The position numbers and the translations under genes were made by a program. Source: CBDHFQ01 sp965262565 (GTDB lineage: Bacteria > Bacteroidota > Bacteroidia > J057). From it: a stretch of DNA of 64,000 nucleotides. Numbering within the stretch: position 1 is the first letter of the stretch; the number at the start of each line of letters is the position of its first letter. This document shows positions 42,632 through 51,619 of the stretch, piece by piece. The notes beneath the pieces were generated by a model. That model did no database searches and was not told the origin of the DNA. It saw nothing but the letters and a program-made list of their open reading frames with translations. The DNA lies in contig CBDHFQ010000012.1 of NCBI GenBank assembly GCA_965262565.1, forward strand, positions 62,001 through 126,000. The letters run 5' to 3'.

Positions 42632-44185
42632 GTGAATGAGTTAGTTGTTAGTAAGAATGAAGAGGGCTTGAGGATTGGTTTATTGCAGGATAAAAAAATT
42701 ATAGAGCTGCATCATGAAAGACTATCAGAAGAATTTTCTGTAGGCGATTTGTTATTGGGTAAAGTTAGAAAAATCGTGCCTGGATTAAATGCTGCCTTTG
42801 TGGATGTGGGCCATCCCAAAGATGCTTTTCTCCATTATTTCGACCTGGGACCTCAGGTTAAGTCTTTATTACAATATATAAAAGCAGCTAAAGCCAGCAA
42901 TAACGGAAAACTTAATAACCTGGACAAAATCCAGCCTCTCCCCGATATAGACAAACACGGGAAGATGGAGGACGTACTAAAGCCTCATCAGGACGTGCTT
43001 GTGCAAGTGGTTAAAGAACCTATTTCAACAAAGGGCCCCAGATTATCCAGTGAAATATCTTTACCCGGTCAGTATGTCGTATTAGTTCCCTTCTCAAGAA
43101 CCATTTCGATTTCGAAAAAGATAAGATCTTCTGAAGAACGTAGAAGGTTAAAAGTATTGGCAGAAAGCTTAAGGCCCCAAAATTTTGGAATTATTGTCCG
43201 AACAGCAGCAGAAGGAAAAGATGCTGCTTCACTTAGCAAAGATTTGTCTAATATTTTAGACAAATGGGCATCTATGACGAGCTTATTAAATAGCTCTTCT
43301 TCCCCGGCAAAAGTGTTAAGCGAACATAATCGTACAAATAGCATATTGAGAGATATGCTGAGCCAGGGATTTGATTCCATCTATACGGATGATGCCAGGG
43401 CTTATAAAGACATAGAGTCTTATCTAAAGACCCATCAACCTGAATTTTTGAAGAGCCTCAAGCACTATAAAGGGAAAGTCCCATTATTTCAACATATGGG
43501 ATTGGAAAAGCAAATAAAGGCTTCTTTTGGAAAGATAGCCTCTATGGCAAATGGCAGTTATCTCGTGATCGAGCATACAGAAGCTATGCATGTGATTGAT
43601 GTGAATAGCGGTAGTAAGAATTTAAGTAATCAGTCGTTAGAAGAAACGGCTTTGAAGACGAATATGGAGGCTGCTCAAGAAATTGCCAGACAGTTAAGAT
43701 TGAGGGACATGGGAGGAATCATTGTAGTCGATTTTATTGATATGAAGAAACCAGAAAATCGAAAAATTCTCAACGATTACCTCAGAAAAGTGATGAAGGA
43801 AGATAGAGCAAAACACTCTATTTTACCCATCAGTAAATTTGGCCTTGTCCAGATTACCAGACAAAGAGTAAGGCCTCAGATTAATATTCAAACATCTGAA
43901 GTATGTCCCAGCTGTAATGGCACCGGAAAAATACAAGCTTCTATTTTGTTAGCAGATGAAATTTCTAATAATGTGGAATTTTTGTTAAAGCAAAATAAAG
44001 AAAAGAAGTTGCAAATTGTTGTTAATCCATATGTAGTCGCTTACCTTAAGAGAGGAACATTCAAAAGTTATCAGTTCCAATGGTTCTGGCAGTATTGGTC
44101 GTGGGTAAAAATTGTTCCCGATAGTTCACTTCCATTTACTGTAGTAAAATACTACAATACAGAAGGAGAAGAAATCAAAATTTAA
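42632..44185 (+). CDS. rng: Ribonuclease G/E family endoribonuclease
   Basis: This 517-residue protein starts at GTG (MNELVVSKNEEGLRIGLL). The ATG two bases before is out of frame and hits a stop at once. An S1-like RNA-binding domain spans about 35-130, with GLNAAFVDVGHPKDAFLHY. The DNase I-like catalytic part has Asp323 in VIDVNSGS and a second Mg-binding Asp in IVVDFIDMK. A zinc-link motif, CPSCNGTG, lies near residue 424, followed by the C-terminal domain. It lacks the long RNase E scaffold tail, so it is RNase G-like. It matures rRNA and starts mRNA decay. A terminator follows directly. Confidence 0.95.
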   Translation: MNELVVSKNEEGLRIGLLQDKKIIELHHERLSEEFSVGDLLLGKVRKIVPGLNAAFVDVGHPKDAFLHYFDLGPQVKSLLQYIKAAKASNNGKLNNLDKIQPLPDIDKHGKMEDVLKPHQDVLVQVVKEPISTKGPRLSSEISLPGQYVVLVPFSRTISISKKIRSSEERRRLKVLAESLRPQNFGIIVRTAAEGKDAASLSKDLSNILDKWASMTSLLNSSSSPAKVLSEHNRTNSILRDMLSQGFDSIYTDDARAYKDIESYLKTHQPEFLKSLKHYKGKVPLFQHMGLEKQIKASFGKIASMANGSYLVIEHTEAMHVIDVNSGSKNLSNQSLEETALKTNMEAAQEIARQLRLRDMGGIIVVDFIDMKKPENRKILNDYLRKVMKEDRAKHSILPISKFGLVQITRQRVRPQINIQTSEVCPSCNGTGKIQASILLADEISNNVEFLLKQNKEKKLQIVVNPYVVAYLKRGTFKSYQFQWFWQYWSWVKIVPDSSLPFTVVKYYNTEGEEIKI

Positions 44186-44186
44186 G

Positions 44187-44217
44187 TAGTGGGTTGTTAA
44201 ACCCACTATTTTTATTT
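44187..44217 (+). terminator. Factor-independent terminator after rng
   Basis: TAGTGGGTT (44187-44195) pairs with AACCCACTA (44200-44208) around a 4-base loop, followed by TTTTTATTT. The stem begins one base after the rng stop. The T-run overlaps the end of the convergent coiled-coil gene. Confidence 0.9.
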
Positions 44218-45165
44218 GATCTCAAAATTTCCTTGTCCGATTAAAATTCCATCATCTGTATAAACGGAAACGTATTGCTGTCCTTTCTCCCACTTTTTAT
44301 CATCTTCTGGTGTGTAGGGAATACAAACTTCCTGGCTTATTCCGTCAAAGTTTATCCTTACCTTAGCGGTATAATCTTTATTCTTCCCATTATGCGTGAA
44401 AGATCCACTAAATCCCCCGTTAAAGTTGGTGTTAATGGTTCCTTCAGGATTTTCGTAGACCATAAATAACTCCCTTGGGCCTTTTCTCGCCAGAGGATTT
44501 TCAAGGATAGTAAAGCAAACTTTAAAATTCTTTAATCGATTTCTCCTAAATTCTTCAGACTTTTCCTCTTTACCGTTTTTCTTAACATTGTAGAAATCGA
44601 AGCTAGAAGCTCTCAGTACTTCGGCTATCTGCCTCGTCTGATCCAGTTCCATCTGCGTTTGAATATTTGAGGCTTTCAAGGTTCTGTTTTCCTGCTGTAA
44701 TACATTAGCTTGCGAATTCAGACTATCTACCTGACCCGTCAATGCCTGATTTTCTGCCTGTAAATATTCTATTTCCGCCCTGTATTGGTCGACAAAATTT
44801 TGCAACTCCTGCACTTTATTCTCCAGCCTTCGAATTTTAGCCTGATCTGCTTTAGAATTTTGTTTTGCCTGCGCCAGGCGACCTACCACTGCTTCCAATT
44901 CCATGTATTTTTCCTCCAGTAATTTATCCTTCTCAGATAAATCCAAATTCTTATCTTCCAGAGCTACTTCGAAGTTTAGGATTTTTTCCTCTAACTCTAA
45001 TACTTCTGCATTCAAATTTTTAATCTCTGAAAGGTATACCTCACTTTGCTGTTTCTCAGAAAAGTATTTAGTGGTGAAATAGGCCAAAGCAGAAAGGACA
45101 AGAACGCCCACGACAATTAATACAATCCTGCTAGTTTGTTTAGAACTTTCTCTATTAGTAGCCAT
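44212..45165 (-). CDS. Membrane-anchored coiled-coil protein
   Basis: This 317-residue protein has a short basic cytoplasmic start (MATNRESSKQTSR) and one membrane helix (about 14-33). A long heptad-rich coiled coil follows (about 45-185; ELEEKILNFEVALEDKN, VQELQNFVDQYRAEIEYL). The C-terminal globular beta domain (about 200-317) has no known family. The Met at 45165 was chosen because it starts a normal positive-inside head; a Met at 45195 would add a hydrophobic leader. Its likely role is an envelope scaffold or spacer; this is inference from shape. Confidence 0.75.
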   Translation of the reverse strand: MATNRESSKQTSRIVLIVVGVLVLSALAYFTTKYFSEKQQSEVYLSEIKNLNAEVLELEEKILNFEVALEDKNLDLSEKDKLLEEKYMELEAVVGRLAQAKQNSKADQAKIRRLENKVQELQNFVDQYRAEIEYLQAENQALTGQVDSLNSQANVLQQENRTLKASNIQTQMELDQTRQIAEVLRASSFDFYNVKKNGKEEKSEEFRRNRLKNFKVCFTILENPLARKGPRELFMVYENPEGTINTNFNGGFSGSFTHNGKNKDYTAKVRINFDGISQEVCIPYTPEDDKKWEKGQQYVSVYTDDGILIGQGNFEIK

Positions 45166-45241
45166 ACTAATGGTTAAAATAATATATAATGCCAATCTTA
45201 AGGATTAACAATACTAACTTAAACAAATTACAAGCCATAAA

Positions 45242-45940
45242 TTAGAAATCAAAAAAATGCTTGTGATATCCCTTAGCTAAAAGTTGAATGATAGCTTTTT
45301 GTACCTCTTCTGCAGCTTCCCGAATTCTCCATGATTGATTGTTCAATTCTCGAATTTCCACATAGTTTGAAATTCCTCTTAACGCTCTAAAAGGAATTTC
45401 CTTAAAAAGCATAGCCTGAAAAAAAGCAGCACCTTCCATACTTTCAATTTGTTTATTCCATCTACTACGCATTAGGCTAATAGAATGGGATTGACCATGT
45501 ACTGTATTTGCCGTAATAGCCGTAGCTATCGGGAAATTTCCCAAAGGAGAAAGCGGATTTTTGAGGGTATTATAATATACTATATCTTTTACCTGCATGA
45601 GAGGGAACCCCATTTTTTCAAGGTCGTAAAAAGTATCCAGGTATTCTGCTCCTAATTCTGCAAAGGTATCCTCCACAATTTCTACAATAGTCCCCAACGA
45701 CCAACGATGATCATAACTTCCAGCGATGCCAATATTGAGGGCAACATCTACGGTGCATTGTCCTAAAAAATATCCTAAGTGTAAGGCAGTATTAGTCATT
45801 CCAATGCCAGTATGTAACATGCTGATATCCATTTCATTCACCTTCCCTTTCCACACCAGCGGAGAATCTTGCCGAAATTCAAAATGTCGTCTCAGAAGAT
45901 GGGTTTCTAGAGGGGTAGCAGCTACAATAAGCAATCGCAT
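45242..45940 (-). CDS. mqnB: Futalosine hydrolase
   Basis: This 232-residue nucleosidase of the PNP/MTAN fold has the N-terminal LIVAATPLETHLLRRHF, MLHTGIGMTNTALHLGYFLG (about 41-60) and NIGIAGSYDHRWSLGTIV (about 69-86). The catalytic end has SMEGAAFFQAML (with the ribose-binding Glu) and RGISNYVEIR. It cleaves futalosine to hypoxanthine and dehypoxanthine futalosine in the futalosine route to menaquinone, which supplies the quinone for the nuo complex also encoded here. Other mqn genes are not in the window. Confidence 0.9.
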   Translation of the reverse strand: MRLLIVAATPLETHLLRRHFEFRQDSPLVWKGKVNEMDISMLHTGIGMTNTALHLGYFLGQCTVDVALNIGIAGSYDHRWSLGTIVEIVEDTFAELGAEYLDTFYDLEKMGFPLMQVKDIVYYNTLKNPLSPLGNFPIATAITANTVHGQSHSISLMRSRWNKQIESMEGAAFFQAMLFKEIPFRALRGISNYVEIRELNNQSWRIREAAEEVQKAIIQLLAKGYHKHFFDF

Positions 45941-46022
45941 AGAACATAAAGTTGACTTTTAGGTTTATATATAATTTGTTACTATTTTACGATTTACCAT
46001 CTTTTTCCAAAAAAGAAAATAT

Positions 46023-47255
46023 ATGCCTTCGATTTCTTTAAGAGCCAGACGAGTACCCGCATCACCTATACGAAAACTCGTTCCATATGCAGAGGAAGCG
46101 AAAAAAAGAGGCCTTCACGTATATCATTTGAATATAGGCCAGCCAGATTTGGAAACGCCTAAAGAATGGTTTGAGGCGATTCAAAAAGAACTTCCTTCTG
46201 TGTTATCTTATACTCACTCTTCAGGTACATTTGAGTTAAGGAGATCTATACAGGCTTATTATCAACGATTGGGACACGAGTTAACACTTGCCCAAATCAA
46301 TGTGACGGTAGGAGCTTCTGAGGCGCTGTTATTTGTATTGGCAGCTTGTTTAGATGAAGGAGACGAATTTATCGTTCCAGAGCCTTTTTATGCCAATTAT
46401 AATAGTATCGGCCTTTCTTTCGGTACCAGACTTGTTCCTATTACGACTGCTCTGGAACAATCCTTTGCTTTACCCTCTCTGGAAACTTTTGAAGCAGCAA
46501 TAACAGACAGGACAAAAGCCATTGTCATATGTAATCCGGCTAATCCTACAGGTACTTTGTATCCTCAGGAAACTATGCTTAGGATAGGAGAGATAGCGAA
46601 GAAGCGCAATCTTTTTCTGATTTCCGATGAAGTGTACAGAGAGTTTATTTATGATGATATACCACACTTTTCAGGGCTTGATCTAGAAGGTTTGGAAGAA
46701 CATAGCGTCGTTATAGATTCTGTTTCGAAAAGATTTTCTGCTTGTGGAGCAAGAATCGGGTGCGTCATATCCAGAAATAATACACTGATGGAAGCTATAT
46801 TGAAAATGGCTCAAGCAAGGTTATCCTCACCTCAAATAGAGCAAATAGGGGCAGCGGCAGCTTTTGCATTGCCAGAAACATATTATCTAAAAGTCAAAGA
46901 AATTTACAGAGCGAGAAGGGATTTTCTCTTTAAAAGATTAAACGAGATAGAAGGAGTCATAAGCCCAAAATCTACAGGGGCTTTTTATGCTATCGCTCGC
47001 TTACCCGTAGACGATGCAGAACATTTTTGCAAATGGATGCTGGAATCTTTTAATTATGAAGGAGCTACAGTAATGATGGCACCTGCTGGCGGATTTTATG
47101 TAACAGCAGGATTGGGTAAAAATGAAGTCAGAATCGCCTACGTATTAGATCAGACTGATTTGGCATCAGCGATGAGGTGTTTAGAAGAAGGGCTCAGCGC
47201 TTATCGGAAAGAGTTCCAAACAAATCATCCTCTGGAAGAGTCATATTCAAAGTAA
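46023..47255 (+). CDS. Pyridoxal-phosphate aminotransferase class I/II
   Basis: This 410-residue fold-type I enzyme has the HLNIGQPDLETP opening, the NPANPTGTLYP cofactor-binding region, SDEVYREFIYDD, and the Schiff-base lysine Lys236 in SVSKRFSACGARIG. Arg near the C-terminus (VRIAYVL) binds the substrate carboxylate. It looks most like aspartate/aromatic-type aminotransferases. The exact substrate is open. It is divergent from mqnB by about 80 bases. Confidence 0.92.
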   Translation: MPSISLRARRVPASPIRKLVPYAEEAKKRGLHVYHLNIGQPDLETPKEWFEAIQKELPSVLSYTHSSGTFELRRSIQAYYQRLGHELTLAQINVTVGASEALLFVLAACLDEGDEFIVPEPFYANYNSIGLSFGTRLVPITTALEQSFALPSLETFEAAITDRTKAIVICNPANPTGTLYPQETMLRIGEIAKKRNLFLISDEVYREFIYDDIPHFSGLDLEGLEEHSVVIDSVSKRFSACGARIGCVISRNNTLMEAILKMAQARLSSPQIEQIGAAAAFALPETYYLKVKEIYRARRDFLFKRLNEIEGVISPKSTGAFYAIARLPVDDAEHFCKWMLESFNYEGATVMMAPAGGFYVTAGLGKNEVRIAYVLDQTDLASAMRCLEEGLSAYRKEFQTNHPLEESYSK

Positions 47256-47391
47256 TGTATCTCCCTTTCACATATATAATCACCAACATCCGATGAAAGT
47301 TGGGTAAAAAGGAGATTTCACTGGTAGTAGCTTATCCTTATTTTCATTTTCTCCGTATCTTCCTTAGACCTTATCAAGATACAATTTAGCT

Positions 47392-48081
47392 ATGATTTAC
47401 TTGGCTCTCGCGCTGGCTCCTATCATTTTCCTCTTTGGATATGTCTATCTGATGGATAAATATGAGCGCGAGCCACTTCAATATTTAATTGTCTCCTTTC
47501 TTCTGGGGGTTTTTATCTCCTTTCCCGTAGTATACTTTGGAGAACAGCTACAAGAGATGACAGGAACTTCTTCGCATTCATCTCCACTGGGTCTATTTGT
47601 GTATGCCTTTTTTGTAGTGGCATTCACGGAAGAGTTTATGAAATTTTTGGTTCTGAGATTGTATAACTATCCCCACCAAGAATTTGATGAGCCTTATGAC
47701 GGGATCATGTATGGAGCCGCTATATCATTGGGATTTGCAGCCATAGAAAACGTATTCTATGTCTTTTCAAATGAAGGAGCTGAATTTGAAGTGGGAATTT
47801 CCAGGATGTTCACCGCAGTTCCCGCTCATGCCATGTTTGGAGTAGTGATGGGGTACTATGTGGGCAAAGCTAAATTTTTGGTCCAGGGGAATAAGACCCT
47901 TGAGTTAGTAAAAGGGCTGGGAGTTGCTGTACTATTACACGGATGTTATGATTATTTTCTATTTCTGGGGGAGGCATTCTTAGTTCCTCTGGCCATTCTC
48001 ACTTTATTCATTTCCTTTAGATTAGCTAAAAAAGCCATAAAAGATCATCAGGACATTTCTCCTCATCGGTTTGAACCTTAA
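47392..48081 (+). CDS. PrsW-type intramembrane metalloprotease
   Basis: This 229-residue protein has about seven membrane helices. The PrsW motifs are EEFMK (Glu80-Glu81 in FTEEFMKFLV), the AAIENVFY helix (Glu119), PAHAMFGVVMGYY (His146) and LLHGCYDYF (His183). PrsW cuts anti-sigma factors such as RsiW in Bacillus. No anti-sigma gene is adjacent, but the probable anti-sigma at 19.7 kb is a possible client; that is a guess. It stands alone between an aminotransferase and a TIGR02757 gene. Confidence 0.9.
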   Translation: MIYLALALAPIIFLFGYVYLMDKYEREPLQYLIVSFLLGVFISFPVVYFGEQLQEMTGTSSHSSPLGLFVYAFFVVAFTEEFMKFLVLRLYNYPHQEFDEPYDGIMYGAAISLGFAAIENVFYVFSNEGAEFEVGISRMFTAVPAHAMFGVVMGYYVGKAKFLVQGNKTLELVKGLGVAVLLHGCYDYFLFLGEAFLVPLAILTLFISFRLAKKAIKDHQDISPHRFEP

Positions 48082-48146
48082 GATTTCTTTCTCGAACCAA
48101 ATTTTGGATTGATCTATTCCCTATTGTTAAAGATCACTATTTTATT

Positions 48147-48974
48147 ATGGGTAACCAACCACAGAATACGCCAAAAGAGGGGCCGTCTTTTCCATCTCAT
48201 GTGAATACTGAGGAATTAAAAACATTGTTAGACGTTAAACATGATCAGTATAATAATACCAGCTTTATCAAGGAGGATCCTATTTTCATCCCCCATCAGT
48301 TTACGAATAAGGAAGATATTGAAATAGCTGCTTTCTTGACTGCTATTATTGCATGGGGAAGGAGAAATATGATTTTGATGAATGCGATGAAGTTGTTAGA
48401 GAGAATGGATATGGAACCTCACGATTTTATCCTAAACTGTTCTCCAACGGAGCTAGAGAGACTGGCCGATTTCGTTCACAGAACATTTAATGGTATAGAC
48501 GCTGTAGCGATGGTGAAAGCGTTAAAAAGAGTATATCTGGAAGAAGGTGGGTTAGAAAGGATTTTTACCAAAACCGTTGCTGCTACTGATGCAAATATAT
48601 TTCATGGAATCAATTATGCTAGGGATCAACTCATTAAGGAAGAGTGCTTTCCTTTACGCACCCACAAACACATAGCTAATCCTGCCAAAAATTCCTCTGC
48701 CAAAAGAATTAATATGTTTTTAAGATGGATGGTAAGAAATGATCACAGGGGAGTAGATTTTGGACTATGGAAAGGGATAGCAGTAAAGCAGTTAGTTTGT
48801 CCCTTAGATGTGCATACAGCTACTGTCTCAAGAAAGTTAGGATTGCTTTCCCGGAAGCAAAATGACTGGAAGGCTGCAGTGGAACTAACGGAAAATTTAA
48901 AAGTATTTTCTCCAGATGATCCAGTAAAGTATGACTTCAGCCTGTTCGGTTTGGGGGTTTACGAAAAGTTTTGA
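48147..48974 (+). CDS. TIGR02757 (DUF2400) family protein
   Basis: This 275-residue cytoplasmic protein matches TIGR02757: an early DPIFIPHQF motif, EDIEIAAFLTAIIAWGRR (about 52-69), the central LRWMVRNDHRGVDFGLW (about 192-208) and the C-terminal CPLDVHTATVSRKLGL. The family occurs in Bacteroidota and other bacteria and has a DNA-glycosylase-like helical look, but no proven function. It lies 65 bases after the prsW-like gene. Confidence 0.88.
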   Translation: MGNQPQNTPKEGPSFPSHVNTEELKTLLDVKHDQYNNTSFIKEDPIFIPHQFTNKEDIEIAAFLTAIIAWGRRNMILMNAMKLLERMDMEPHDFILNCSPTELERLADFVHRTFNGIDAVAMVKALKRVYLEEGGLERIFTKTVAATDANIFHGINYARDQLIKEECFPLRTHKHIANPAKNSSAKRINMFLRWMVRNDHRGVDFGLWKGIAVKQLVCPLDVHTATVSRKLGLLSRKQNDWKAAVELTENLKVFSPDDPVKYDFSLFGLGVYEKF

Positions 48975-49017
48975 AGGTTGTGCCAATGGGGAAACACCTT
49001 GCCCTGTTATAAAAAAC

Positions 49018-50934
49018 TTAGCGTTTTAAAAGCTTATGGCCGAATACCATGTCCTCTCCTTCATAAATGTTCAACCAGTACATACCAGAGGCCATGGGGA
49101 GTAGTAATTCAATAGTGGCCCCTTGATCTTCCCATGGTTCCGAAAGAATAGTTTTACCCATCATATCGATCACCTCAATATGAAGTTTTTGGTACCTGCT
49201 AAGGTCCGATCTGGCAATAGAAATTTTGTCATCCGCAGGATTGGGAAATATGTTCCAAGATTCTTCAGAAGTTACCCCTGGATCTGTGGATACACTCAGG
49301 CATGAAGGACCAGTCAAAATCCCTCTTGCACAAAACCAAAAGCTAATGGTTTCTGTATGGACTCCTCCGTATAATAAAGAATCAGCTTCGATCAGTAGGG
49401 CCGCGCCATCAGCCAAAGACATACCGATAGTATTGGAATACAATTCCTGTAGCATAATCCTGTCCGTCACTTCTTTACCAATTTCCTTTCTAATATTGAC
49501 CAATGTGGAGGCCCATAAAGTTCCGTAAGCTTTTTCAGCTCTTACTGCCGGAGGATACTGTTCAGGACTATTAGCTACTCTCCCATCCCAGAATTCATTA
49601 TGTCCATCCCAATCAAATAAGGTCGTCCATTCATATGAGCTAATGTCTTCGGAATATCTTGCAGCAAAATAGTCAGCTACTCCTTCATCCAGACCTCTTC
49701 GCTCCAAACCAACAAAAGTCTCGGGAGAAGCAGAATTAGACAGCGCATGACAATATTCATGAACGATAACGTCAGCATCTTCAGCATCATCTACTCCTCC
49801 ATCGCCAAATCTTATGGTTGGCTTGCCGGTATTTGTAGAAAAGGCAGATTCATCTCTATCACTTAATCCATGTGGATCGACATATACCGGTCTGGGAGGA
49901 AGACTATCAAAACCAAGTTCTTGCACATATGTCAGAAATTGATTGATATGATAAAAAGCCATGACGTCTTCAAAACCGCTTTGATCTCTTGTAAAGAAAA
50001 AATCCCCTGTGGTAGAAGTGGCAATAGTGTCGGGGAAGAAATAAATATCTTCTAGGATGATATATTCATTGGTTAAATAGAAAATGCCAGAATCATAGGT
50101 GATTGGAGAAAGGATAACGGTGTCCATCAATAAGTCAAACACAGGGCTATGTTGATCTTCATTATCAGTAAATAAATCTCCGTATGAGACCTCAGCTCGT
50201 GTAGTGGGATTAGGAACAAATACGAGAGCCCTTCCCGAAGTATCTGTATCTAAGGTTGGCTTCGAAAATGTAAAAGAAGGAGTTGGTCTGAAATGAAAAG
50301 AAGGGTTAGAACAGGAGGTATAAAAAGCGGCATCAATCTCTTTTGATAATAACTTCCCATGATTCGCATCAATAATTCCGATCCAGGGGGGACTATTTTC
50401 GTCTCCTGGATGATTAAATTTCAGTGCTGGGATGAGTTCATTATCTTGCTTGAAATATACTTTGCTAAGTGTTACAGAAGGAAGGGAATAAGTATGTAGT
50501 ACGTTATGCACCAGATGTTCCATAGGTTCCGGAAAAGAAGTGGATGAAGGGGAAATATGATCGAATAGGTGATTCATACAGGATTTGATAACTCCTTCTT
50601 TGCTCACATTCACCTTTAACATACTTTGGTATATAGGAATGTCCTTATAGGTCTGGATGTAGGTGTAATGCCAGGCCGCAGGACTTTCTTTCCTTCCTGA
50701 CAATTCAATATCAGTGCCGGTAAGGTTCAGGTGGGGGAAAAGTGGCTTAACAGAAGAGGTGATCTGACGTACAGATGGAGCTGAAGAGGTAGTGGATCTA
50801 GAAGAAGAAAGATCCACTGAAATATTCAATGAAGTGTATTGAGATTGGGCCCGACCCCATTGAACAAAAAAGAAAATCATCGAACTAAGAAAGAATGATC
50901 TGAGGAGATGTGGATATGTATTCATATTCATCAT
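49018..50934 (-). CDS. Secreted zinc metallopeptidase with type IX secretion C-terminal domain
   Basis: This 638-residue protein has a signal peptide (about 1-29), an FTP/PepSY-type propeptide (about 45-190), and a thermolysin/fungalysin-like (M4/M36) peptidase. The zinc site is His392-Glu393-Tyr-Cys-His396 with Glu417 of DEGVADYF as third ligand. A Cys sits between Tyr and the second His, where Gly is usual. The last 80 residues (from about 558, WNIFPNPADDKISIARS, ending MYWLNIYEGED and GHKLLKR) are a type A T9SS sorting domain, so the enzyme is exported across the outer membrane. Its start overlaps the yigZ stop by one base (TAATG). Confidence 0.88.
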   Translation of the reverse strand: MMNMNTYPHLLRSFFLSSMIFFFVQWGRAQSQYTSLNISVDLSSSRSTTSSAPSVRQITSSVKPLFPHLNLTGTDIELSGRKESPAAWHYTYIQTYKDIPIYQSMLKVNVSKEGVIKSCMNHLFDHISPSSTSFPEPMEHLVHNVLHTYSLPSVTLSKVYFKQDNELIPALKFNHPGDENSPPWIGIIDANHGKLLSKEIDAAFYTSCSNPSFHFRPTPSFTFSKPTLDTDTSGRALVFVPNPTTRAEVSYGDLFTDNEDQHSPVFDLLMDTVILSPITYDSGIFYLTNEYIILEDIYFFPDTIATSTTGDFFFTRDQSGFEDVMAFYHINQFLTYVQELGFDSLPPRPVYVDPHGLSDRDESAFSTNTGKPTIRFGDGGVDDAEDADVIVHEYCHALSNSASPETFVGLERRGLDEGVADYFAARYSEDISSYEWTTLFDWDGHNEFWDGRVANSPEQYPPAVRAEKAYGTLWASTLVNIRKEIGKEVTDRIMLQELYSNTIGMSLADGAALLIEADSLLYGGVHTETISFWFCARGILTGPSCLSVSTDPGVTSEESWNIFPNPADDKISIARSDLSRYQKLHIEVIDMMGKTILSEPWEDQGATIELLLPMASGMYWLNIYEGEDMVFGHKLLKR

Positions 50935-51542
50935 TAATCAAAGGACTTAACCTGATCTACAAGATAGCCTGAATCTAACAACTGAGCTTTAAGTGGAGAA
51001 AATAAATCCTCCTTTATCCAAAACGTTTGATGACAAGTTTCGGTGTATTCCTGGCTGATGATTGTAGGATTAAATTTGTGCAGGATCTTATTGATTTCAG
51101 AGGTTTGGTGATATTCGTAAGCTAATGAAAATTGCACTTTTGCAATGATAGGTTCTATATTGAGTGATTGGATGGAAAGTTCTGCAGCAGTGCGATATGC
51201 TTCGATCAGCCCTCTTATGCCCAATTTTGTCCCACCAAAATATCGTATCACTACGATGATTATGTCTGTTAAATAATGAGCACGGATAGCTGCTAAAATA
51301 GGATCTCCCGCACTGTGAGCAGGTTCTCTGTCATCATTAGCAAAGGTAGTTTCCGCATTGGCCCCTAAAGAATATGCATAACAATGGTGGCGTGCATCAT
51401 AATATTCTTTTTTTAATTCATTTAAAACCGGATGAATGCTCTCTAAAGAGTTTGCCGGATGTGCCCGGGATATAAATTTGGATCCTTTTTCTTTATATAA
51501 TCCTGCACCAGTACTTACAGGTCTAAAATACTGCTCTGCCAT
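50934..51542 (-). CDS. YigZ / IMPACT family protein
   Basis: This 202-residue protein has the UPF0029 start EKGSKFISRAHPA (about 18-30), ARHHCYAYSLG (about 49-59), the signature NDDREPAHSAGDPILAAI (about 65-82) and IIVVIRYFGGTKLGIRGLI (about 89-107). A C-terminal DUF1949-like ferredoxin domain follows. The IMPACT family acts in translation control in eukaryotes; the bacterial role is unsettled. I chose the Met at 51542; a Met at 51578 adds a leader with no family likeness. The gene ends in a one-base overlap with the metallopeptidase gene. Confidence 0.9.
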   Translation of the reverse strand: MAEQYFRPVSTGAGLYKEKGSKFISRAHPANSLESIHPVLNELKKEYYDARHHCYAYSLGANAETTFANDDREPAHSAGDPILAAIRAHYLTDIIIVVIRYFGGTKLGIRGLIEAYRTAAELSIQSLNIEPIIAKVQFSLAYEYHQTSEINKILHKFNPTIISQEYTETCHQTFWIKEDLFSPLKAQLLDSGYLVDQVKSFD

Positions 51543-51619
51543 ATCGCTCAAATATCCTATACGAAGCTTAATTTTCAATCAATTTAAGTAACTTCCCGGC
51601 ATAGCCAAAAAAGAGAACA

